Origin: an uncultured Christensenella sp. | GTDB lineage: Bacteria > Bacillota > Clostridia > Christensenellales > UBA1242 | Reading direction: 5' to 3' | Assembly (NCBI GenBank): GCA_949293925.1 | Contig: CASFFI010000063.1 | Coordinates: 1-8,969 of the forward strand | DNA: 8,969 bases | In this document: piece by piece, positions 1 through 5,898 of the stretch | How the letters are laid out: every line of letters begins with the position of its first letter | Position numbering within the stretch: the stretch's first letter is position 1 | The notes under the pieces: generated by a model | The model's input: the letters and a program-made list of their open reading frames with translations, nothing else | Told to the model about the DNA's origin: nothing | Database searches by the model: none | Translations under genes and position numbers: made by a program

Positions 1-2
1 GT

Positions 3-266
3 CCATGGGGATTTAATGAAAAAGATGAGAGATTTATAAAAGTTAAGGAAGAAACAAGAAAGGCAATAAAAAATGCAATATCAATTAGATATAATACTTT
101 TCTTTGTGGAATGGCTATTGGCTTTGATATGATGTGTGCTGAAATTGTTCTAGAGTTGAAGAAAGAAGACAAAAACATAAAATTAATAGGTGCTTTACCG
201 TGTAGGAATCAAGATGGAAAATGGAATAAAGAATATAAAAAAAGATATAAATTTATTATAAAATAA
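3..266 (+). CDS. DUF1273 / SLOG-family (YpsA-like) protein, 3' end only, short C-terminus
   Basis: An open frame enters from the left edge and gives 87 residues before TAA at 264-266. It contains PWGFNEKDERF, then FLCGMAIGFDMMCAEIVLEL, then LIGALPCRNQDGKW followed by YKKRYKFIIK. This order (PWG-x-NE, CGMA-x-G-D-x-x-AE, A-x-PC-x-x-Q-x-x-W, RY) is the DUF1273 pattern. The family belongs to the SLOG superfamily of Rossmann-like nucleotide-sensing proteins. Family members normally continue for several dozen residues after the RY motif, including a conserved stretch carrying an RN and a DG; here the frame stops almost at once. The gene is therefore 3'-truncated or a short variant. Its start lies outside the window. 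The function of this copy is not known. Confidence 0.75.
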   Translation, partial: PWGFNEKDERFIKVKEETRKAIKNAISIRYNTFLCGMAIGFDMMCAEIVLELKKEDKNIKLIGALPCRNQDGKWNKEYKKRYKFIIK

Positions 267-287
267 TTGATTATTAACGTTATATGG

Positions 288-315
288 TTGACATACGCTT
301 ATTATTTCTGATAAT
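288..315 (+). promoter_or_regulatory. sigma-A type promoter for the 464-residue gene
   Basis: A perfect TTGACA (288-293) is followed after 16 bases by GATAAT (310-315), five of six matches to the -10 consensus. ATAATA one base further gives a 17-base spacer. It sits in the gap after the truncated DUF1273 gene and about 55 bases upstream of the ATG at 372. Predicted transcription start is near 322. Confidence 0.65.
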
Positions 316-371
316 ATACTTTCTATTAAATGAAATATTATACAAATATTTTAGTTGGGAGGTATTATTTA

Positions 372-1766
372 ATGTATAAAAAAATAGTTAGAATGAATTT
401 AAATGAATATAAAGATCGTAAATACGAACATGAATATAATATACCTGTTTATGAAAAAAATTCTACAATTGACGAATTTAATGAAATTTTGAATATTTTT
501 AAATCAGCTATAGAAAAAATTATAGATGAATCGTATAAGTTCTTCCCCTATTTGGATGAAAAGTGGTTAAATGAAAAATTAACTGCAATTACTGAATTGC
601 AATCAATTGTAAAATATGGAAGCTATCCTACGTATGGTACAAGATCTGCTTATAAATTGGGCAAAATTGTAACAGGTAAAATTCCTAAGTATCGTACAAG
701 CCTAGTTCGTTTAGATTTACTGCATATTGCAAAAAAATATCATCGAAACGGAATATACAAGTATATGGGAGGATTTAAAAAACTTTCTTCTATCTACAAA
801 AAAGAGAGTGATACGCATATAGCGAAATTATTGGATACACTAGGAGATCTTTGTTCTATACCAATAACATTTAAGATTGCTAATAGATATGTAGAAATGT
901 CTATAAAACAAATAGTAAGCAATCCTGTTTTACGAGAAGAAGTTTTTGAATATAATAAAGTACGACCACTTGAAGACATAGAATCACAAAAAGAAATAGA
1001 AAAATATCTTAAATTAAAATATGGACACACTTTTTTTGCAAATCTAGGAAAACCACTACCTGTTGATGCTAACTTACAAATTACGAATCCTGCTATAGTG
1101 ATAGATGAGAGAATACAAAATTTTATAGATAAAATAAAGTTTGAGGATAGTGGAACTAATCCGATCGTTCAAAAAATTGAGTTAATTAATTTGTATTATT
1201 TTACTTTGAAATCATTACTAGCTGAATTAACAAAAAATAAAGAAATTTCTGAAACAAATGATGCAGATTATTTGCTTGAACAACTTCATGAATTAGAAAA
1301 AGAATTACCTAATTTTGAATTGCCAAAATACTTTTTTGAAGATTATTATGAACAAATATTTTTACCTCATGTTGATTGTGAACTTATTAAAGATTATAAG
1401 CACTTTATGGAGTATACTGAATTTAAAATTCAGCCAACTAAATATAATAAATATCTAAATGCATTAGACGGAAAGGCTGTTGATTTAAGCAGATATGCTG
1501 AAAAGAAACAGGAATCTTTTTCAAAAAGGTATAAAGATGACCTTGAAGTTTTAACTATAGAAAAAAATAAAATAATTGAGATTATAAAAAAAATTTATGC
1601 AATAATTAATAAGATTAAACAAAATAGAGTATGGACTAAAAAATCGAAAGAAGTATCGCCAGAAAAAGAAAAAATGTTAAATTCCATTATTGAAAATCTT
1701 GAAGAAAAAATAAAAAGCCTTAAAGGTGAACATTATAGTATACAAAATGGTGTAAATAATCCTTAG
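372..1766 (+). CDS. hypothetical protein, 464 aa, with lysine-rich coiled-coil-like C-terminus
   Basis: I do not recognise this protein. The frame is also open from an ATG at 330, but I chose 372 because GGGAGG (357-362) lies nine bases before it, while 330 has no ribosome-binding site. The product is rich in Lys, Ile, Glu and Asn, mostly helical in appearance, with no signal peptide and no clear membrane segment. Residues about 380-456 are strongly charged with heptad-like Ile/Leu spacing (for example IEKNKIIEIIKKIYAIINKI and MLNSIIENLEEKIKSL), suggesting a coiled coil and oligomerisation. A central stretch (YGTRSAYKLGKIVTGKIPKY) has no motif I can name. It has its own promoter and terminator, so it is a single-gene unit. 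A role in a mobile element or defence is possible but nothing visible proves it. Confidence 0.75.
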   Translation: MYKKIVRMNLNEYKDRKYEHEYNIPVYEKNSTIDEFNEILNIFKSAIEKIIDESYKFFPYLDEKWLNEKLTAITELQSIVKYGSYPTYGTRSAYKLGKIVTGKIPKYRTSLVRLDLLHIAKKYHRNGIYKYMGGFKKLSSIYKKESDTHIAKLLDTLGDLCSIPITFKIANRYVEMSIKQIVSNPVLREEVFEYNKVRPLEDIESQKEIEKYLKLKYGHTFFANLGKPLPVDANLQITNPAIVIDERIQNFIDKIKFEDSGTNPIVQKIELINLYYFTLKSLLAELTKNKEISETNDADYLLEQLHELEKELPNFELPKYFFEDYYEQIFLPHVDCELIKDYKHFMEYTEFKIQPTKYNKYLNALDGKAVDLSRYAEKKQESFSKRYKDDLEVLTIEKNKIIEIIKKIYAIINKIKQNRVWTKKSKEVSPEKEKMLNSIIENLEEKIKSLKGEHYSIQNGVNNP

Positions 1767-1779
1767 ATTTTATATAATC

Positions 1780-1822
1780 AAAACTGAATTAAATTATTTA
1801 ACTATTTTAATTTAGTTTTTTT
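1780..1822 (+). terminator. Rho-independent terminator after the 464-aa gene
   Basis: A 14-bp stem (1780-1793 with 1806-1819, a single G-T wobble) and a 12-base loop are followed by a run of T up to 1822. It starts 14 bases after the stop codon at 1766. The stem is almost all A-T, with AAAACT/AGTTTT at its base. Confidence 0.75.
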
Positions 1823-1848
1823 CTTTAATTGATTTTAAAAATAAAATG

Positions 1849-1877
1849 TTGTAATTTAATTTATCAATTGTTATAAA
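1849..1877 (+). promoter_or_regulatory. promoter of the small hydrophobic peptide gene
   Basis: TTGTAA (1849-1854), a 17-base spacer and TATAAA (1872-1877) preceded by TG at 1869-1870 form an extended -10 promoter. Predicted start is near 1884, about 18 bases before the ATG at 1902. With the terminator at 2165-2199 it defines a transcript of about 310 bases. Confidence 0.5.
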
Positions 1878-1901
1878 TTTAGAGATTTATGAATAGTAAA
1901 A

Positions 1902-2033
1902 ATGGGAGATTATGAATTCAAAATGGACAAAATAACAATTTTATCTACAATAATGATTCTGTTATTACTTGTAATTATAGGTTGCATTATAATTTTAGCT
2001 TTGATGATTACTAAAGAAAAATCAGTGTTATAG
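1902..2033 (+). CDS. small single-pass membrane peptide (43 aa, or 36 aa from 1923), type I toxin/holin-like candidate
   Basis: The frame encodes a short N-terminus (MGDYEFKMDK), then a continuous hydrophobic helix of about 25 residues (ITILSTIMILLLLVIIGCII and onward) and a charged tail (TKEKSVL). ATG 1902 gives 43 residues and a start resembling small holin-like toxins of Bacillota. ATG 1923 gives 36 residues with GGGAG (1904-1908) 14 bases upstream, which is rather far. The peptide has its own promoter and a long 3' untranslated region ending at a strong terminator. This compact layout is typical of type I toxins of the TxpA/BsrG or Fst kind. An extended -10 (TGTTATAAT, minus strand, at 2039-2047) could drive an antisense RNA across the gene. 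Function is inference; the ORF itself is plausible but short. Confidence 0.42.
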   Translation: MGDYEFKMDKITILSTIMILLLLVIIGCIIILALMITKEKSVL

Positions 2034-2138
2034 TTAAAATTATAACATTTATATTTTTTAATTTATAATTTCCAAACAATGATTCTATTATATATAATAA
2101 TATAAGTAAAGCTAAAATTATTTTAACTATTTTTATAT
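2034..2138. other. A/T-rich 3' untranslated region with small inverted repeats, no gene seen
   Basis: No ORF of note. GTTATA/TATAAC (2028-2047) overlaps the stop of the small peptide and forms a short hairpin followed by a weak T-rich stretch. On the minus strand the same bases give an extended -10 box (TGTTATAAT) without a good -35. Confidence 0.3.
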
Positions 2139-2147
2139 AATTTTAGC
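2111..2147. repeat. 11-bp perfect inverted repeat
   Basis: GCTAAAATTAT at 2111-2121 is the exact reverse complement of ATAATTTTAGC at 2137-2147, with a 15-base loop. The right arm runs into the direct repeat at 2139-2167. A weaker, similar GCTCC...TTTTGGC arrangement precedes the second copy at 8819-8847. It could be a recombinase or regulator binding site, or an RNA hairpin in the 3' untranslated region. Confidence 0.5.
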
Positions 2148-2167
2148 AAAAATAAAAACCCTTTAAA
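2139..2167 (+). repeat. 29-bp direct repeat, copy 1 (possible att site)
   Basis: Identical at 28 of 29 positions to 8819-8847; the one difference is A at 2145 against G at 8825. The core contains AAAAACCCTTTAAA. In copy 2 this core is one arm of the tRNA-Thr terminator. In copy 1 the matching arm is absent, so the core does not form that hairpin here. Confidence 0.6.
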
Positions 2168-2199
2168 ACACTAGAATTTTTGCTAGTGTTTTTTCTTTT
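2165..2199 (+). terminator. Rho-independent terminator of the small-peptide transcript
   Basis: AAAACACTAG (2165-2174) pairs perfectly with CTAGTGTTTT (2183-2192) around an eight-base loop, followed by TTCTTTT. The 10-bp stem and T tract make a strong terminator on the plus strand. The A tract on the left side means it may also act on the minus strand. Confidence 0.75.
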
Positions 2200-2431
2200 G
2201 CTGTCAAAATATCTATCCCTTGACGCTATTTGACAACTATGCTTAATTTATCAAATGACACCATCCACCATAGTTGATTTTGAACTGCCTAAAACTGATT
2301 AAATTTGTTTAAGTTTTTATAATTTAAAATCATAAGCCAAAATAGATATAGTTCTTGCTTATAAATATGCTAAAAAAAAGAAAATAATAAATATTTTTAT
2401 TTTATAATTTTATACAAAAATAATAATTGTA
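2200..2431. other. non-coding spacer before the operon, with scattered inverted repeats
   Basis: I see no gene. Several TGTCAAA/TTTGACA words cluster here: TGTCAAA 2202-2208 and TTTGACA 2229-2235 are inverted with a 20-base gap, and CAACTATG 2234-2241 is inverted with CATAGTTG 2269-2276. ATAAGC and GCTTAT near 2335 and 2356 form another weak pair. They could be operators, but no single one is convincing. Confidence 0.3.
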
Positions 2432-2440
2432 TGCTATAAT
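2432..2440 (+). promoter_or_regulatory. extended -10 promoter of the seven-gene operon
   Basis: TGCTATAAT at 2432-2440 is a perfect extended -10 element (TG-N-TATAAT). The -35 region is weak (ATACAA, 2412-2417, at a 17-base spacing), as is usual for extended -10 promoters. Predicted start is near 2447, giving a leader of about 110 bases before the first large gene at 2559. Confidence 0.6.
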
Positions 2441-2452
2441 ATTTCGAGAGGA

Positions 2453-2487
2453 TTTATGGTTTCTATGGAGCTATTGGCAATCATAAA
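2453..2487 (+). promoter_or_regulatory. hairpin in the operon leader
   Basis: TTTATGGTT (2453-2461) pairs with AATCATAAA (2479-2487) over nine positions, one of them G-U, around a 17-base loop. It would form within the first bases of the transcript and covers the start codon of the possible leader ORF at 2456. No T-box motif or known riboswitch signature is visible. Confidence 0.35.
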
Positions 2488-2527
2488 ATTCTTAAAAACA
2501 TTATTGATGAATAAAAATCGGTATTAA
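2456..2527 (+). CDS. possible 23-residue leader peptide
   Basis: ATG at 2456, preceded by AGAGG (2447-2451) at four bases, opens a 23-codon frame ending TAA at 2525-2527, 31 bases before the first operon gene. The peptide starts MVSMELLAIIKFLKT and ends NKNRY, an amphipathic or hydrophobic segment with a basic tail. The ribosome-binding site sits almost at the predicted transcript start. It could be an attenuation leader, a precursor or signal peptide, or chance. A second frame over the same bases reads YGFYGAIGNHKILKNIIDE but has no start codon. Confidence 0.3.
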   Translation: MVSMELLAIIKFLKTLLMNKNRY

Positions 2528-2558
2528 CAACAAATTTAACTAATAAAAGGGAGGAGGT

Positions 2559-3038
2559 ATGCAATTAAGTTTATTTACGGATTCTTCAGATAATTATGAA
2601 GATATTATTTTGAGTTTACAGGAAGTTTACTTTAATAAGATTTTAAATGGGGAAAAAAAATACGAATATAGATTTAATTTTTGTAAAGGAAAGTCAAAGG
2701 CGTATGTATATTTGCCTAAAAATAAGCAGCAAATAGCTGGTGTTTTATATTTAGGGACTCCTATGTTGATGACCAAGAAAGATACTTGTGATTTATATGT
2801 TAAATGCGGTGATGGCGAATATGCAGTAATGGATGATTGGATTGGTGACAGAAAAGATTGTTATGTTATTCCTATAGAAAAGGCAATCCGGTTTGATAAT
2901 CCTATAAAAAAAGAGGAACTAAAAAAATATGAAGAATTTTTAGCCCCACAAACATATTTACTTCTTAAGAATAGGCTGGTGTTGAAAGATTTTTTAAATA
3001 ATTATGAAAAACAAAAGGGAAATGAGTATGTTAGATAA
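2559..3038 (+). CDS. ASCH/PUA-like domain protein, 159 aa
   Basis: First large gene of the operon. Residues 17-38 (ILSLQEVYFNKILNGEKKYE, then YR) match the opening of ASCH domains, where the pattern is L-S-x-x-x-x-Y-x-x-x-I-L-x-G-E-K-x-Y-E-x-R. A beta-rich stretch follows (KAYVYLPKNKQQIAGVLYLG, 48-67), as in the PUA-like barrel. ASCH proteins are small RNA- or modified-nucleoside-binding proteins, some being amidohydrolases of modified cytidines. Which activity applies here cannot be told. The C-terminal part (about 110-159) is helical and charged and outside the core domain. ATG 2559 is preceded by a purine run AAGGGAGGAGGT lying unusually close to the start (one to four bases). No better start exists in frame. 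It may act on RNA, on a nucleotide product, or as a regulator of the pathway. Confidence 0.7.
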   Translation: MQLSLFTDSSDNYEDIILSLQEVYFNKILNGEKKYEYRFNFCKGKSKAYVYLPKNKQQIAGVLYLGTPMLMTKKDTCDLYVKCGDGEYAVMDDWIGDRKDCYVIPIEKAIRFDNPIKKEELKKYEEFLAPQTYLLLKNRLVLKDFLNNYEKQKGNEYVR

Positions 3039-4116
3039 AAATGAAGTTTATTATAGCATGGGAGGTCTTCCGCAGTATTTTAGATCTTTGTGTGAGATGT
3101 TTGATTATAAGATTACAAATGAAACAAAAACGATAATTTTAAATACATCGTCACAACCCAATAGTATCCCACATCTAGGAACATTGACAACTTTAATGTC
3201 TGTATTTGCTCTTGCCGAAGAATTAAAAAAGCACTACAATCTTAATGTTCTTGTTCAATTCGATGAAATCGAATGTAGTCCAAGAGCGTTCGTTGAAGTC
3301 GATGGACATAAATATGTAAAGGCAATTAGTGATATTTTTGATGACGAAGGGGTTTCTATCGCTGAGAGAAACATGAAATATTATTTAGAAATCTTAAATT
3401 ACTTAAAAAGTTTTTCTGGAGTAAATTATGTAATTAGAGAATATAAAGATTTTCAGCAAAAGAGTGCTATTCGCGAGGGATTAATTAAAGTTGTAAATAA
3501 TCGTGATAGGTTTGTAAAGTTATTTAATCCAACAGATAAAAAATTACACATCAGAACAAAATGTCCTATATGTTCAGTTATGGATAAAGATATGCATAAG
3601 ACGCAAATTAAAGAAATACATAATGGTAGTTTTACAATTACAAGCTATTGTTATGAACATGGAAATTACGAATTGACCGTTGCGAAAGATAATAATAGTT
3701 TTGTTGAAATCAATACTCAACTGAGAGATTTATTAAAAGGCTATTTAATAAGTAATGATAAAAAAGATACATTAACCGCAATGATTGATGGTGGTGATTG
3801 GGGAGGTTCTTGGGCTTTGCGTATACATGGTGAAGGAATGGCACTGTTGAATAAAAAGTTGCCTATAAGGCTTTTTGCTCCATTAATATTAGATAGATCG
3901 GGTGGAAAACTTTCAAAATCACATTATTTAAATGGTAAATCATATTCATATGTAAAAGAACGGTTTAATGATTATTTGAACTTTTATAAATATTACGGTG
4001 TTTCAGGTTTAAAAAAGTTGTATAAGGAAATATCGAGTTGGGTTAAAGAACCTAAAAAATATTTTAGAAATTATTCGATAGATTATATTGAAACTATCAT
4101 GGAGGAAAATGAATAA
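3028..4116 (+). CDS. free-standing class I aminoacyl-tRNA synthetase-like catalytic domain, 362 aa
   Basis: The HIGH-type signature is IPHLGTLTTL (HLGT at residues 49-52) and the KMSKS-type loop is GGKLSKSHYL (KLSKS at 294-298). Together they mark a class I synthetase ATP-binding fold that forms aminoacyl-adenylates. Between them is a zinc-ribbon-like insert with C179-x2-C182 and C208-x2-H211, and a stretch MIDGGDWGGSWALRIHGEG. The general plan is most like class I lysyl-tRNA synthetase (moderate certainty). The protein ends about 65 residues after KLSKS and lacks room for the anticodon-binding domain, so it is probably not a tRNA-charging enzyme. MshC, a CysS paralogue that ligates cysteine to an amino sugar, is a precedent. 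I chose ATG 3028 because AAGGGA (3015-3020) is seven bases upstream; ATGs at 3004 and 3022 fit worse. It overlaps the ASCH gene by 11 bases and precedes the dehydrogenase-like gene. Confidence 0.78.
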   Translation: MLDKNEVYYSMGGLPQYFRSLCEMFDYKITNETKTIILNTSSQPNSIPHLGTLTTLMSVFALAEELKKHYNLNVLVQFDEIECSPRAFVEVDGHKYVKAISDIFDDEGVSIAERNMKYYLEILNYLKSFSGVNYVIREYKDFQQKSAIREGLIKVVNNRDRFVKLFNPTDKKLHIRTKCPICSVMDKDMHKTQIKEIHNGSFTITSYCYEHGNYELTVAKDNNSFVEINTQLRDLLKGYLISNDKKDTLTAMIDGGDWGGSWALRIHGEGMALLNKKLPIRLFAPLILDRSGGKLSKSHYLNGKSYSYVKERFNDYLNFYKYYGVSGLKKLYKEISSWVKEPKKYFRNYSIDYIETIMEENE

Positions 4117-5213
4117 TGTTTACCGTTGGTGTTATTAAAGAAAAACTTAAAAATGAGAAGCGCGTAATTATTACACCAGCCCAAGTAAATGTTTTAGTTC
4201 AAAGTGGATTTCGGGTTTTGGTTGAACAAGGTGCAGGTTTAGGATGCAACTTTTTAGATAGTGATTATGAAAGCAATGGTGCTGAAATCGTAACAACGTC
4301 TATTGCATGGGAAAGGGCAGATGTTATTTTGAAATATAAAGCTCCTTTAGAAGAAGAATATCAATATTTTAGAGAAGGGTTAATTATTTGTGCCTTATTT
4401 CACGCGGAAAGCAATCCAAAACTTATTAAGGCTATGTGTGAAAAGAAAGTGACTGCTTATACCTTTGAATTTTTAAAAACAGAAGATAATATTTTCCCTA
4501 TGGCTAAATCTGGTGGTGAAATTGCAGGTAAATTTGCAATCATTATGGGTGCTTATTTATTGCAAAAACAATTTGGTGGTAAAGGGAAATTCTTGGTCCA
4601 AACACGTGGAACTCAACCTTGCACAGTAGGGGTGATCGGCTATGGAAATGTTGGATCTGCGGCTATTAAGTTGGCGCAAGATTTGGGTTGCAAAGTAGTT
4701 TGTTTTGGAACAAATATCGCGAAAATGAATAAGTTGTCGATCGCTTTTAACAACAATGTTGTTTTTGTCGAAAGCACAAAAGAAAATTACAAAAAATATT
4801 TACCGCAAATAGATTTGTTGGTGGGTGCTATTTTAATTTCGACATACAACACACCTGCTCTTATAGACGAAAATTTAATAAGCTATATGCAGAAGGGATC
4901 TGTTGTAATAGATGTCACATGTGGATATGGGAAAGGATATTTGCCTTTTATTGATAAATATACCACATTAGAAAATCCTTATTATAATGATAAAGGTTTA
5001 GTTTATTGTAAGATAGATAACTTGCCTGCCGCATTTCCTTTAACTACGGTGGAGGCTTATACTAATAATGGGTTTCCTTATATAAAAGAAATGTTGAGCT
5101 TTTTGAAAAACTCTGAAAGACGTAATAAATTTGTTGAAACAGCAAAAATAATAGAAAATGGTAAAATAACCCACCCAATAATCAAGCAGCATATGAAGTT
5201 TTATGAAAATTAA
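4116..5213 (+). CDS. alanine dehydrogenase / PntA-family NAD(P)-dependent oxidoreductase, 365 aa
   Basis: The N-terminus (GVIKEKLKNEKRVIITPAQV) and the segments VEQGAGLGCNFLDSDYESNG and ADVILKYKAP are hallmarks of the AlaDH/PNT family. Arg16, Lys75 and His96 (LFHAE) line up with the substrate-binding Arg, Lys and His of alanine dehydrogenase. The Rossmann loop is VGVIGYGNVGSAAIKLA (171-187). The C-terminal part (LPAAFPLTTVEAYTN) matches the NMPGAVP region. The segment that reads DVAxDQGG in alanine dehydrogenases reads DVTCGYGKG here (266-274), so the catalytic Asp appears replaced by Gly. Length is normal for the family. It may therefore act on a different amino or keto acid, or make an opine-like secondary amine as the related N5-(carboxyethyl)ornithine synthase does. 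GGAGG (4101-4105) precedes the ATG, which overlaps the previous stop in TAATG. Confidence 0.85.
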   Translation: MFTVGVIKEKLKNEKRVIITPAQVNVLVQSGFRVLVEQGAGLGCNFLDSDYESNGAEIVTTSIAWERADVILKYKAPLEEEYQYFREGLIICALFHAESNPKLIKAMCEKKVTAYTFEFLKTEDNIFPMAKSGGEIAGKFAIIMGAYLLQKQFGGKGKFLVQTRGTQPCTVGVIGYGNVGSAAIKLAQDLGCKVVCFGTNIAKMNKLSIAFNNNVVFVESTKENYKKYLPQIDLLVGAILISTYNTPALIDENLISYMQKGSVVIDVTCGYGKGYLPFIDKYTTLENPYYNDKGLVYCKIDNLPAAFPLTTVEAYTNNGFPYIKEMLSFLKNSERRNKFVETAKIIENGKITHPIIKQHMKFYEN

Positions 5214-5898
5214 TTATAATGATAGAGCATTTTTTGTAGAATGCGTAGATAATGATGTTCAACTTGTTTTAAAAATCTTTAGCGATTTGAATTTGAGATG
5301 TTATAGAGTTTGTGAAATTCCTTGCAATAAGGACCGAAATATTATATTAACTAAGTATTGTAAAGAGTTGAAATTGTGTGACATTAATCATCATATTTTA
5401 AACGAAACTAGAAAAAGGCATGATAATATCGCAAACTTGTCTTGTCAAATTTGCGATATTACAAATATTTCAGAGATTGAAGCGGACATTATAATTTCAC
5501 TTAGACAAGCTTTGCAAATGTTTTCATTAGACACTATGCGAAAAATGCTACTAAGTGCTAGAAAAAACAATAATTTAAAGTGGATGGTTTTTGATGTCTA
5601 TGATTTTAAGTCTAAGATAAATAGATATTCGCCTTCTTATTTAAGGAAAGCTTGTCCTGTAACAAATTCTTTGAATAAAGAAATGTATATTAGGAAAAGT
5701 GTGGCTTTAGTAGAAGATAACTCGGTTATTTTGAAACATTATTACTATTTAAATAAAGATATAATTTATTTTCAAGAAATAAAGATGTTTAATCATTCTT
5801 TTAAAGATGTAGAGAGTTTGCTAGATGATTTAAAACTTAAATATACAACACCATGTAGGACTAAAAATTATAAAATATATCGCGTAGGGGTAAAATGA
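5203..5898 (+). CDS. methyltransferase-fold protein with degenerate SAM-binding loop, 231 aa
   Basis: The order of elements fits a class I SAM-dependent methyltransferase. RVCEIPCNKDRNIILTKYC (35-53) occupies motif I, LCDIN (58-62) carries the acidic residue after the second strand, ICDITN (83-88) is where the adenine-contacting Asp usually lies, and ADIIISLRQALQMFS (94-108) resembles motif IV. In close relatives motif I reads E-x-P-C-G-x-G-R; here the glycines are replaced (PCNKDRN). The cofactor may thus be bound differently, may not be SAM, or the protein may be non-catalytic. The second half (KWMVFDVYDF onward) is beta-rich. It overlaps the previous gene by 11 bases and the next by four (ATGA), with a weak GAAG before the start. 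One option, given the SAM decarboxylase in the operon, is an aminopropyltransferase. That is inference. Confidence 0.6.
   Translation: MKINYNDRAFFVECVDNDVQLVLKIFSDLNLRCYRVCEIPCNKDRNIILTKYCKELKLCDINHHILNETRKRHDNIANLSCQICDITNISEIEADIIISLRQALQMFSLDTMRKMLLSARKNNNLKWMVFDVYDFKSKINRYSPSYLRKACPVTNSLNKEMYIRKSVALVEDNSVILKHYYYLNKDIIYFQEIKMFNHSFKDVESLLDDLKLKYTTPCRTKNYKIYRVGVK

Noticed and set aside
330..371. Start of the 464-aa gene at ATG 330
   Set aside because: In frame but without a ribosome-binding site and within a few bases of the predicted transcript start; ATG 372 has GGGAGG at nine bases.
794..1030. Minus-strand frame inside the 464-aa gene
   Set aside because: Ser/Cys/Leu-rich shadow of a well-supported gene, without a ribosome-binding site.
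2255..2302. 15-codon frame MTPSTIVDFELPKTD
   Set aside because: No ribosome-binding site and too short to support.
2446..2514. Frame reading YGFYGAIGNHKILKNIIDE as a gene fragment
   Set aside because: No start codon, only about 23 codons, and no family recognised; probably chance.
2441..2558. T-box riboswitch before the synthetase-containing operon
   Set aside because: No T-box sequence resembling AGGGTGGNACCGCG, no specifier loop and no terminator hairpin in the leader.
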